Counted from the stretch's first letter, positions 1 through 6,836 are shown. The stretch is 12,300 nt of DNA from JAXDJJ01 sp034665745 (GCA_034665745.1 JAXDJJ010000043.1:1-12300); one strand, 5' to 3'. Notes: a model not told the origin generated them from the letters alone. Translations and numbers: made by a program.

Positions 1-13
1 GGCAGAAACAACG

Positions 14-2536
14 ATGGCAAAGAGGGCCTTGGTGGCTCTCTTCAGCGCGTTGCTGGTCATCGCGGGCTCGGGCCTTGCCGAGGCAGCCGCGTTGCAACAA
101 GTCGTCGATCCCAGCACGTCACCGTCACCCGAGATCACACCGGCCGAATCAACTTCCCCGAACCCTTTGACAACTCCGTCGGCAGCTCCGTCAACGACTC
201 CGTCGGCAACCCCCAGTGCTTCGTCGAGCCCAACACCCAGCGCAAGTCCAAGTCCGACACCGTCGCCTACGACAACGCCGATACGGGTCAACTTCCAACC
301 GAAGAACACACCAGCTGTGTGCGGCTACACGCAAGACAACGGAGAGGTGTATGCCGCTCGAAACGGATTTAGCTACGGCTGGAACTTTAACCACACGGAT
401 GGCATGAGGGATCGCGGCACGTTGGCCGACCAGCTCCTCGACACGTTGGCTCACTTCCACTCGGGCGGCAAATGGGAGATCGCCGTTCCCAACGGCACGC
501 ACGACGTCAAGGTCAGCATCGGCGATACGAGTCACACCTCCAGTCACACCATCAACGTCGAAGGTGTGAACTACTGGAACAACATCTTCCTGAACACCTA
601 TCAATTCCAGCAGATGACGAAGACCGTCACCGTCAACGACGGGAAGATCACGATCGACCAGGGCACGATGGGCAACGACATGACGCACATCAACTACCTG
701 GAGATCGATGCCGTTGGAACGGTGCCTTCCTGCACGGTGCCCGTTCCTGTTCCAACTCCAACCCCATCATCTTCGGCCTCGGCCAGCTCGACTCCAACTC
801 CGACTCCGACACCTAGCGCGTCGAGGTCTGCTACGCCCACCCCAACTCCCTCGGCATCCAAGGCTCCGACCCCCACACCGACTCCGAGCCCCTCGCTTAG
901 CGCGAACCCATTCTTCCCCGAGATCAAAGTGGACTTCCAGTTGGCCGGCGCGCCGATGGTGTGCGGTTACCTGCAGGACTATGGGGAGACATACGCGTTT
1001 CGCAACGGCAAGTCCTACGGGTGGAACTTCGACCACACGGATGTAACGCGCGACCGAAACATGTCGAGTAACCAGTTGATAGACACGCTCGTGTACTTCA
1101 AGAGCGGTGGGAAGTGGGAGATCGAGGTCGCGAACGGTGTTCACCAGGTCAACGCCGTGATCGGAGATGCCGGTTTCTCTTCCAGTCACACGCTGAATGT
1201 TGAAGGTGTGAATTTCTGGAACAACACGTACCTTGGAGCGTCCGAGTTCGTTCAGGCCACTAAGCTCGTCACGGTCAATGATGGTCGCTTGACCCTCGAT
1301 GCAGGTACCGCACCAGACAAGTCAACGCGCCTCGATTACCTGGTGATCGATCAAGACGCGCTTGGCGACAACTGTGTGAACCCGATCATCACGCCAACGC
1401 CTTCAGCAACCCCTAGGCCCCCAACTCCGGTCCCTTCTCTTAGCCCAACCAGGTTGCCGACACCGGGGGCATCGATAACTCCAACCCCCGAGCCAACCGA
1501 GACCGCCCCTCCGGTCGAGCGCTCTCGCACGGTCCGCATCAACTATCAGTTGGCGGGTTCTCGCACCGTCTGTGGGTACAAACCAGATTACGGCGAGTCG
1601 TATGGCCCGCGACACCACGCGGAGTACGGGTGGAACTTCTCTCATGAAGACGTCACACGCGACCGCGAGGTCCGCAACGAACAGAGACTCGACACGTTGA
1701 GTCACTTCCATGCCGGTGGGGTGTGGGAGCTCAAGATCCGCAAAGGTCTGCACGAGGTGACGATAAGCATCGGAGACGCCTCGTTCGAGTCGGACTACAC
1801 CCTGAATGTCGAGGGTGTGAACTTCTGGGACAACATCCATCTCCAGGCAGACGAGTTCCGCCAGGTGACGCGTCAGGTTCAGGTCAACGACGGGCGCTTG
1901 ACGCTGGATCAAGGCACCGCGTACGACAAGGCCACCCGCATCAACTACCTGACCGTGAACGCGGATGGGCCCCCAGCTGGCTGTGACAAGCCCGAGCCGA
2001 CCCCGACCCCGAAGCCCCAACCGGCGGAAGACGGCAATGGCGGAGGCGGTGGCGGTACGACCGGAGGAGCAGGTGGCAAGCTCGGAGCTCGTCCGTACGG
2101 CTTGTCCGGCCTCGTGAGGGTTTTCGGATCCCGGTGCAGCGACAAGTCCAACAACGCGCGTACCTGGTATCCATCAGCCGGTGGGCGGGGTAAGTACGGC
2201 TACGTGTACTACCACTCGAAGCTTGCACGCAAGGTGGGCGGAAAGGTCCTCGGGACGCTTCAACGTCGACACAGGACGGGAGCCGTCGATTACGGGGTGT
2301 GGGGCTACTCGTGCCGCATCAAGCGCGGAGGCACAAGTTGGTCCGTGCACTCATGGGGTGTCGCGATCGATACGAACACGAGCCTCAACCCCTGGCAGGC
2401 AACCCGTTGGAACGGAAGAGGATCGAACGGCCGCCAGTACGGACGCATGTACCCGAAGATCTGGCTGCACAACAACTTCTACTGGGGCATCAACTTCCGC
2501 GACCCGATGCATTTCCAGTACGTGTCGGGGTATTAG
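14..2536 (+). CDS. Secreted triple malectin-like domain protein with C-terminal M15 D,D-peptidase domain
   Basis: Protein of 840 residues. A signal peptide (about 1-26, Lys-Arg then a hydrophobic core ending Ala-Glu-Ala-Ala-Ala) is followed by a Pro/Thr/Ser linker. Three homologous malectin-like carbohydrate-binding domains follow at about 90-240, 303-454 and 506-657, separated by more Pro/Thr/Ser linkers. A Gly-rich hinge (about 672-690) leads to an M15-type zinc peptidase domain (691-840). M15 ligands are visible: H779 and D786 in the SxHxxGxAxD motif, and H833 in DPMHF. D830, three residues before the last His, sits where M15 endolysins keep the catalytic acid. The family cleaves D-Ala-D-Ala or related peptidoglycan peptide bonds, so it probably acts outside the membrane while the malectin domains bind wall or surface glycan (inferred). 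Only 13 bases precede the ATG and no Shine-Dalgarno is seen, but the signal peptide supports this start. The next gene begins 3 bp after the stop. Confidence 0.9.
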   Translation: MAKRALVALFSALLVIAGSGLAEAAALQQVVDPSTSPSPEITPAESTSPNPLTTPSAAPSTTPSATPSASSSPTPSASPSPTPSPTTTPIRVNFQPKNTPAVCGYTQDNGEVYAARNGFSYGWNFNHTDGMRDRGTLADQLLDTLAHFHSGGKWEIAVPNGTHDVKVSIGDTSHTSSHTINVEGVNYWNNIFLNTYQFQQMTKTVTVNDGKITIDQGTMGNDMTHINYLEIDAVGTVPSCTVPVPVPTPTPSSSASASSTPTPTPTPSASRSATPTPTPSASKAPTPTPTPSPSLSANPFFPEIKVDFQLAGAPMVCGYLQDYGETYAFRNGKSYGWNFDHTDVTRDRNMSSNQLIDTLVYFKSGGKWEIEVANGVHQVNAVIGDAGFSSSHTLNVEGVNFWNNTYLGASEFVQATKLVTVNDGRLTLDAGTAPDKSTRLDYLVIDQDALGDNCVNPIITPTPSATPRPPTPVPSLSPTRLPTPGASITPTPEPTETAPPVERSRTVRINYQLAGSRTVCGYKPDYGESYGPRHHAEYGWNFSHEDVTRDREVRNEQRLDTLSHFHAGGVWELKIRKGLHEVTISIGDASFESDYTLNVEGVNFWDNIHLQADEFRQVTRQVQVNDGRLTLDQGTAYDKATRINYLTVNADGPPAGCDKPEPTPTPKPQPAEDGNGGGGGGTTGGAGGKLGARPYGLSGLVRVFGSRCSDKSNNARTWYPSAGGRGKYGYVYYHSKLARKVGGKVLGTLQRRHRTGAVDYGVWGYSCRIKRGGTSWSVHSWGVAIDTNTSLNPWQATRWNGRGSNGRQYGRMYPKIWLHNNFYWGINFRDPMHFQYVSGY
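110..280 (+). repeat. Pro/Thr/Ser low-complexity linker 1
   Basis: Residues 33-89 of the M15 protein consist almost only of Pro, Ser, Thr and Ala, in short TPS/SPTP units. Such linkers are extended and often O-glycosylated in secreted actinobacterial proteins. It separates the signal peptide from malectin-like domain 1. Confidence 0.75.
281..733 (+). repeat. Malectin-like repeat unit 1
   Basis: Residues 90-240. Starts with VNFQ and a Cys-Gly-Tyr motif (C103) and contains YGWNF (121-125), RDR (132-134), LDTL (142-145), KWEI (153-156), NVEGVNYW (181-188) and VNDG (207-210). It ends in a Cys (C240). The same landmarks recur in order in units 2 and 3. The fold assignment (malectin-like, carbohydrate-binding) rests on this motif order and is not proven. 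Confidence 0.75.
734..919 (+). repeat. Pro/Thr/Ser low-complexity linker 2
   Basis: Residues 241-302, the most regular linker, with runs of PTPTPTPS. At DNA level it is an imperfect array of CCNACN units. Such arrays can change length by replication slippage, so linker length may vary between strains. Confidence 0.75.
920..1375 (+). repeat. Malectin-like repeat unit 2
   Basis: Residues 303-454. Repeats the landmarks of unit 1: VDFQ, CGY (C317), YGWNF, RDR, IDTL, KWEI, NVEGVNFW, VNDG, closing Cys C454. The two conserved Cys lie at the domain ends, which suggests a disulfide joining N- and C-terminal strands (inferred). Confidence 0.75.
1529..1984 (+). repeat. Malectin-like repeat unit 3
   Basis: Residues 506-657. 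Same landmark order: CGY (C520), YGWNF, RDR, LDTL, VWEL, NVEGVNFW, VNDG, closing Cys C657. Here KWEI has become VWEL, and the stretch after the first Tyr is more charged (RHHAE), so this unit may bind a different ligand. A Pro-rich then Gly-rich hinge connects it to the peptidase. Confidence 0.75.
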
Positions 2537-2539
2537 GCG

Positions 2540-3811
2540 ATGAGCAAACGGATAGCGATCGTTACCGGCGCTCTGCTCGCCGCCTTGAGCGCGACCGCGG
2601 TACTCGCGCAGACCGGCTTCTTCTCGTCGGCCGCCCCTGCCGGATGCGTCGCCAACACGCCGTCTGACACCAGTGCTCGGTCGACCTTGCTAAGTGATCG
2701 GCCCATGGCGATATCGGGGAACCAACTCGTTGTCGTGCGATCTGGTCGTCCGTTGGATCCGGACAGTTGCAACTCAAGTTCTGGGATGCTCCGGCACCTC
2801 GCGGTATCGCCGGGAACGGGCGCGGCTTTCGTCCTCGATGAGGCCGGCCAAGACATCCTCAACCTGGTCACGTCGAACGGGGTCACCCCTGTCGCGAGCG
2901 GTCTCGACATAACCCACCCGACGTGGTCGCCGAGCGGCCAGCTTGCGTGGTCCGAGAACCTCGAAGTGCTAAAGGTGATGTCGGCAGACGGCAGTGAGAT
3001 ATCTGGTGTCGTCTTGCCCCACGGCGCGGTCGCGGCGTTCTCCCCATTGTTCGTCGGTGAGCAACACATCATGGCGGTCATCCAAGAGCAGGTTCAGGGT
3101 GGGTCTCCCGAGGACGAGAACCTCAACAATCTTTGGTTGTTCGATCTCGAAAGAGGACGATGGACCCGCCGCACCTCTTTCCATGCGTCGGGCGACAACT
3201 GGATCGGCATCCGAACCCCCGTCGCTGCCCCCGATGGCACGATCTACTTCGTTCGGATCAGTGCGAACGCGTCACAGACGAAGGAACCAGTCTTCGAACT
3301 CTGGAGATATTCCGGGGGCCGCGCGTCCAAGGTGCGCACCCTCGTGAGCGAGATGTATCTCGCCGGGATCAGCGACGATCACCTGTTGTGGAACGCGCCG
3401 AGCAGAACGTGCGGTGACTGGGGCCTGTTCATCGAATCGTCAGGCGGACTGGACGAGCTGGGGTGCGGTGCAGTGATGACTGATCCCGTGACGGTTCCTG
3501 ACCCCGACCTCCTTGTCGAGGGGGAGCACGGAAGCGAGGTCGAGATCACGCCGGAGACCGACGAGCTCACCGACCTCGTCATCGTCGTTGGAGACTTCGG
3601 GTCGCGCGGTGAGGCGTCGCAGGTTGCAACCCGTCTCGGCCGTCCCTCACGCGTCGTCGGACACGCCGAGGCGCAGACCGCATTGAGGCCGGGGGCATGG
3701 GGCCTCCTGGTCGAGATCGCAGCCGGGGTGCCGGTCGACGAGGATCTCGACCGCGTGCGGGACCAGCTAGGAGATTGTGGCTGTGGGGCTTGGCTGGCGC
3801 CGAGCGTTTAG
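2540..3811 (+). CDS. Secreted beta-propeller-like protein with probable C-terminal SPOR domain
   Basis: Protein of 423 residues with an N-terminal signal peptide (about 1-23, ending VLA-Q). Residues 55-315 look like a WD40/TolB-type propeller: repeated short beta-strand patterns, phrases such as HPTWSPSG (126-133) and VAAPDGTIYF (228-237), and scattered Cys (C77, C291, C309). Residues 345-422 read like a SPOR domain: hydrophobic strand then VGDFGSRGEA (350-359), a helix, a strand around 386-394, a second helix and a final CGCGAWLAP strand. SPOR domains bind peptidoglycan strands stripped of peptides. The ATG lies 3 bp after the stop of the M15 peptidase gene, with GGGG 9 bp upstream, so the pair is probably translationally coupled and acts together at the wall. 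The propeller is supported by pattern only. The 3' end overlaps a convergent small gene by 45 bp. Confidence 0.85.
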   Translation: MSKRIAIVTGALLAALSATAVLAQTGFFSSAAPAGCVANTPSDTSARSTLLSDRPMAISGNQLVVVRSGRPLDPDSCNSSSGMLRHLAVSPGTGAAFVLDEAGQDILNLVTSNGVTPVASGLDITHPTWSPSGQLAWSENLEVLKVMSADGSEISGVVLPHGAVAAFSPLFVGEQHIMAVIQEQVQGGSPEDENLNNLWLFDLERGRWTRRTSFHASGDNWIGIRTPVAAPDGTIYFVRISANASQTKEPVFELWRYSGGRASKVRTLVSEMYLAGISDDHLLWNAPSRTCGDWGLFIESSGGLDELGCGAVMTDPVTVPDPDLLVEGEHGSEVEITPETDELTDLVIVVGDFGSRGEASQVATRLGRPSRVVGHAEAQTALRPGAWGLLVEIAAGVPVDEDLDRVRDQLGDCGCGAWLAPSV

Positions 3812-4015
3812 CTCATCATCGGAGAGCCGAAGGGGTCTGACGTCGTTCTCTAGGTTCCGGACGAGATCTTCGGTCTTGTTCAGTGCCGTTTCGAGCAAGG
3901 TCTTCTTCATTCCATCGTCGAGCCGGTCCCAGTTCGCGATGACCGTGCCGACACAGCCACGAACCACGGTGAGACAGTTCTCTCGCTCCTGCACGCTGTC
4001 CAACTGGATCTCCAC
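3767..4015 (-). CDS. Small helical protein, possible degenerate histidine-kinase DHp-like fold
   Basis: 82 residues from a GTG start with a strong Shine-Dalgarno (GGAGGT) 5 bp upstream. Residues 5-57 predict as two amphipathic helices separated by a turn at N28-W29-D30-R31-L32-D33-D34. The pattern LTVVRG (15-20), then WDRLDD, then LLETALNKTEDLVRNLE, resembles the dimerisation and phospho-acceptor (HisKA) helices of sensor kinases, but Q9 stands where the phosphorylated His would be and no ATPase domain follows. The kinship is a guess from pattern. The charged C-terminal tail (about 60-82) is probably disordered. It lies 84 bp downstream of the luciferase-like oxidoreductase on the same strand and may be co-transcribed with it. 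Its last 45 bp overlap the 3' end of the convergent SPOR protein gene. No membrane segment or signal peptide is seen, so it is probably cytoplasmic. Confidence 0.7.
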   Translation of the reverse strand: MEIQLDSVQERENCLTVVRGCVGTVIANWDRLDDGMKKTLLETALNKTEDLVRNLENDVRPLRLSDDELNARRQPSPTATIS

Positions 4016-4020
4016 GCTGC

Positions 4021-4026
4021 ACCTCC
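4021..4026 (-). promoter_or_regulatory. Strong ribosome binding site fixing the GTG start of the 82-residue gene
   Basis: On the minus strand this reads GGAGGT, a near-perfect anti-16S match, with 5 bases before the GTG at 4015. It is the strongest Shine-Dalgarno in the window and the main DNA evidence that this small reading frame is translated. Confidence 0.75.
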
Positions 4027-4099
4027 ATCCCGCCCCACTTCAAAGTTTTCCCAGAGACAACCTGGATAAACCTGGGACCGATTCGGCGCGCTTGTCCGG

Positions 4100-4858
4100 C
4101 TAGCCCCTCGTGGCGAGTAGTCGCTCGACGGGTTCGAAGTCGAACGGGGCGCCCATCCCGAGGATCAGGTGCTCGGCCCCCGCGTCCACGAAGTCTGCCT
4201 CTCGCCCGACGTCTTGGACGTTGATCGAGCAGGTGCGCTCGATCTCGTTCGGGTCCCGACCTACCTTCTCGCACCACTCGTTGAGCACTCGGTTCTTGTG
4301 TGCATAGTTGTCCGCCGGACGGAACGTGTTGAACATGTCGGCGTACTTCGCTACGAGTCTCAAAGTCACTTTCTCCCCGCCGCCCCCGATAAGGATCGGC
4401 AGCTTCCCCTTGGGGCCGGGATTCAACTTCTGTAAACGTGACTTGATCCGTTCGAGAGACTTCTCGAGCTCGCGTAGCCGCCACCCTGCGGTACCGAACC
4501 GGTAGCCGAACTCGTTGTAGTCGCGCTCGAACCAGCCGGCTCCGATCCCAAGGATGTGTCGTCCGCCGCTCAGCTGGTCGATCGTTCGTGCCATGTCGGC
4601 GAGCAGTTCGGGGTTGCGATAGCTGTTGCACGTCACGAGCATCCCGAAATCGGCCCTGGTCGTATCCACGGCCATGGCGGCAAGCAGGGAATAGCCCTCG
4701 TAGTGGGGCCCATCCGGCTCTCCGTACAGGGGGTAGAAGTGGTCCCACGTCCAGATCGAGTCGACGCCAAGGCGGTCGGCTTCTTGCCATGCCGCCCGCA
4801 GCTCATCGATGCTGCAATGCTGTGGGTGGAGCTGGACGCCGATCTTGAGGTTCGCCAT
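4100..4858 (-). CDS. LLM-class (luciferase-like) F420-dependent oxidoreductase, short form
   Basis: 252 residues, TIM-barrel type. Family marks are an N-terminal beta strand (KIGVQLHPQH, 5-14), DSIWTWDHFYPLYG (33-46), MLVTCNSYRNP (73-83), the ISGGR-type LSGGRH followed by LGIGAGWFERDY (96-114), and the phosphate-binding-type LPILIGGGGEK (153-163). Relatives use deazaflavin F420 or FMN for hydride transfer to unknown substrates, so no substrate is assigned. It is shorter than the common form of about 290-310 residues because the segment between the helix at 128-145 and the GGGG loop is compact. A short subfamily with this arrangement exists, so it is probably not truncated. The ATG overlaps the divergent lipoprotein start by two bases. 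No Shine-Dalgarno is visible upstream, but a TATAGT box ends 8 bases before the ATG, which suggests a leaderless mRNA. Confidence 0.9.
   Translation of the reverse strand: MANLKIGVQLHPQHCSIDELRAAWQEADRLGVDSIWTWDHFYPLYGEPDGPHYEGYSLLAAMAVDTTRADFGMLVTCNSYRNPELLADMARTIDQLSGGRHILGIGAGWFERDYNEFGYRFGTAGWRLRELEKSLERIKSRLQKLNPGPKGKLPILIGGGGEKVTLRLVAKYADMFNTFRPADNYAHKNRVLNEWCEKVGRDPNEIERTCSINVQDVGREADFVDAGAEHLILGMGAPFDFEPVERLLATRG
4847..4850 (+). promoter_or_regulatory. Ribosome binding site (GAGG) for the cupredoxin/beta-helix lipoprotein
   Basis: GAGG lies 6 bases before the ATG at 4857. Together with the signal peptide and lipobox immediately following that ATG, it favours 4857 over the upstream ATG at 4809, whose extra 16 residues would spoil the signal peptide. 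The site lies inside the coding sequence of the divergent oxidoreductase. Confidence 0.65.
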
Positions 4859-6797
4859 GAGCCAGGACTATAAGAGAGCCGCGCTTGTACTTGGCGCGCT
4901 CGCCGTCGGTGCGGTCTTGGCAGGCTGCGGCGGCTCCGACGACACTGGTGCGGTCTTCATCGACATGAAGGACAACTTCTTCGGTCGCGAGGTGACCCAT
5001 GTTCCGGTAGGCCAGGCGGTGTTGTTCCGCAACGATGGCAACAGCCCACACAACGCGACCTCTGTCGATGGCTCGTGGTCGACCGAGAAGACGACTGGAA
5101 CCCTTCCGGTCCAACCAGGTGAGCGTGTGAGCCTGACGATCGACGAACCGGGCGTCTACGAGTACTTCTGCACGTTCCATGGAAGTGCCGACGGCAACGG
5201 GATGACCGCGGTACTCGTGGTCGGTGATGTTGCGTACAACCCTGCGTCCGGTGGCGAGGGACAGCAAGCCGTTGTGTCCGAGTGGACCCGGCGAACGCTG
5301 AAGGTGCCAAGTGAGTTCGACACGATCCAGTCAGCCGTAGATGCAACCGCACCGGGGGACATGGTCCTCGTCTCTCCGGGGACCTACCGCGAGCAGGTGA
5401 CCGTCACGACCCCTTCGATCACCCTGAGGGGCACGGATCGAGACGAGGTGGTGATCGACGCGGAGTTCGAGCGGCCCAACGGGGTCGAGGTCTTCGCTGA
5501 TGGCGTGGCGGTCGAGAACATGACTGCACGGAACGCGATCCTCAATGGCTTCATCTGGAGCGGTGTCACCGGTTACCGCGGCTCGTACCTGAACGCGTAC
5601 AACAACGCCGACTATGGGATCTTCGCGTTCGACTCGACCGATGGACTCTTCGAATACTCATTCGCATCCGGGTCTCCCGACTCCGGCTTCTATATCGGCC
5701 AGTGCCATCCATGCCGTGCGGTGATCGACCACTCCATCTCGATGGACAACTCTCTCGGTTACTCGGGCACAAACGCGGGTGGCGACCTTTACATCGTCCG
5801 GTCGACATGGACGAACAACCGCGCCGGGATCGTTCCGAACACCCTCGATACGGAGCTGTTGCCTCCGGAGAGCGAGACCACGATCGTCGGTAACACCATC
5901 ACATCGAACGACAACGTCGAGCCCGTATCGAAGCACGGAACATACGCAGCCTTCGGGAACGGCATCCTTCTTGCCGGGGGAAACGACAACGTCGTGGAGC
6001 GGAACTTCATCCAAGATCACGAGGGGCACGGCATCCTCGTCACGCCCAACCTCGACGAGAACCTCTGGTTCGCGTCGGGTAACACCGTGCGCCACAACGT
6101 GATCGCCGATTCCGGACGCGCGGACATCGCGATGGCGGGGCCGGCCGGGGAGGACAACTGTTTCGAGGCCAACGGGCCGGATGTCACGACCGCACCGCCC
6201 TTGCTGATGACATTCCACGGCTGTTCGGGCGTGAGGCTTCCGTTGGGTTTCGATCTGGCGACGACGATGGGGACCCTGTCGCTGCTGCACGATGCCCCCG
6301 AAGGCCCGATCGACCTCGTGGCGGTAGGTAACCAAACCGTCAGGTACCAGGCCGGCCAAGCCAACCAACCGGTAGACGCACCCATCCGACCTGCGGTCGA
6401 CGTTTTCGAGAAGTACGCGCTGAACATCGATGAGATACCTATCGCGAAGGGGTATCTCTACAACGACGGAGAGGACCTGATGGCATACACGGCAGAAGGA
6501 CCAGGAGCGTTCCAGCTCGCGTTCAACCTCTACGGCTATCTCTTGCCGTTCCTGTTGTTGGCGACCTGGTCGATCCTCGCCTTATGGGACATCGCACGGC
6601 GCGATGACATCACTCCCGCGCGAGGTGTCCTCTGGGTTGCGATCATCTTCGTGATCCCTTTCCTCGGAGCGATCGCGTATCACGTCGTCGGGGGCAGCAA
6701 GCTCCCCGCGTGGCTGAGATGGGCGGTCATCGCCGGGGGCCTGTTGGCTTACCTGTCCACGTTCCTCCTCATCTCGGTCGCGGGCGGCGTTCTCTGA
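4857..6797 (+). CDS. Lipoprotein fusing cupredoxin, right-handed beta-helix and C-terminal PLDc_N-type membrane domain
   Basis: 646 residues. A lipoprotein signal peptide ends in the lipobox LAGC (C24). Residues 30-125 form a cupredoxin with type-1 copper ligands H65, C105, H108 and M116 (the YFCTFHG to GMTAVL pattern). Residues 150-455 are a right-handed parallel beta-helix of the NosD/pectate-lyase type: FDTIQSAVDAT (154-164) and VSPGTYRE (172-179), then Asn-rich coils such as VVERNFI and VRHNVIADSG. A CHPC motif (283-286) and two more Cys (C435, C456) lie within it. The C-terminus has three membrane helices (about 557-578, 590-612, 620-643). The first two match the PLDc_N module: LWDIARRDD, then VLWVAIIFVIPFLGAIAYHV. 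It should be anchored at both ends, with copper site and helix outside the cell. Electron transfer or oxidation of a bound glycan is possible, but no activity is proven. The patatin gene follows 39 bp later. Confidence 0.88.
   Translation: MSQDYKRAALVLGALAVGAVLAGCGGSDDTGAVFIDMKDNFFGREVTHVPVGQAVLFRNDGNSPHNATSVDGSWSTEKTTGTLPVQPGERVSLTIDEPGVYEYFCTFHGSADGNGMTAVLVVGDVAYNPASGGEGQQAVVSEWTRRTLKVPSEFDTIQSAVDATAPGDMVLVSPGTYREQVTVTTPSITLRGTDRDEVVIDAEFERPNGVEVFADGVAVENMTARNAILNGFIWSGVTGYRGSYLNAYNNADYGIFAFDSTDGLFEYSFASGSPDSGFYIGQCHPCRAVIDHSISMDNSLGYSGTNAGGDLYIVRSTWTNNRAGIVPNTLDTELLPPESETTIVGNTITSNDNVEPVSKHGTYAAFGNGILLAGGNDNVVERNFIQDHEGHGILVTPNLDENLWFASGNTVRHNVIADSGRADIAMAGPAGEDNCFEANGPDVTTAPPLLMTFHGCSGVRLPLGFDLATTMGTLSLLHDAPEGPIDLVAVGNQTVRYQAGQANQPVDAPIRPAVDVFEKYALNIDEIPIAKGYLYNDGEDLMAYTAEGPGAFQLAFNLYGYLLPFLLLATWSILALWDIARRDDITPARGVLWVAIIFVIPFLGAIAYHVVGGSKLPAWLRWAVIAGGLLAYLSTFLLISVAGGVL
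4867..4872 (-). promoter_or_regulatory. Candidate -10 box (TATAGT) for leaderless transcription of the LLM oxidoreductase
   Basis: Read on the minus strand, TATAGT is one mismatch from the consensus TATAAT and leaves 8 bases before the ATG. Transcription would therefore begin at or next to the start codon. No good -35 is present at 17 bp. The box lies inside codons 4-6 of the divergent lipoprotein gene. Confidence 0.55.
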
Positions 6798-6823
6798 GGT
6801 GCGTAGCCCCGGCTGGGTCTGGG

Positions 6824-6829
6824 TAGGGT
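6824..6829 (+). promoter_or_regulatory. Candidate -10 box (TAGGGT) for leaderless transcription of the patatin gene
   Basis: TAGGGT fits the TANNNT pattern and lies 7 bases before GTG 6837, the spacing expected when transcription starts on the start codon. It supports 6837 over the in-frame GTG at 6828, which overlaps the box. No convincing -35 is seen, and read-through from the lipoprotein gene is also possible. Confidence 0.45.
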
Positions 6830-6836
6830 GGCCGGC

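Noticed and set aside
734..919. CRISPR-like or minisatellite array
   Set aside because: The repetition is codon-level Pro/Thr/Ser coding in frame with the M15 protein. There are no unique spacers of constant length.
4050..4076. Possible terminator hairpin or operator between the oxidoreductase and the small gene
   Set aside because: Only 4-5 bp complementary arms (CCCAG/CTGGG) with a long loop and no U-tract. The direct repeat of CCTGG is too short to interpret.
3816..4790. Minus-strand open frame of 324 residues across the oxidoreductase
   Set aside because: Arg-rich composition with no recognisable domain, lying almost wholly within another frame of the luciferase-like oxidoreductase and the 82-residue gene, both of which have family or ribosome-site support.
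4809..4856. Upstream ATG giving the lipoprotein a 16-residue extension
   Set aside because: The extension (with two Cys and two Trp) would precede the basic n-region of the signal peptide, and there is a GAGG ribosome site for ATG 4857.
5658..6368. Minus-strand open frame of 236 residues antisense to the beta-helix lipoprotein
   Set aside because: The composition (Val/Arg/Asp/Gly mixture) is a mirror of the GC-rich coding strand, and there is no motif or ribosome site.
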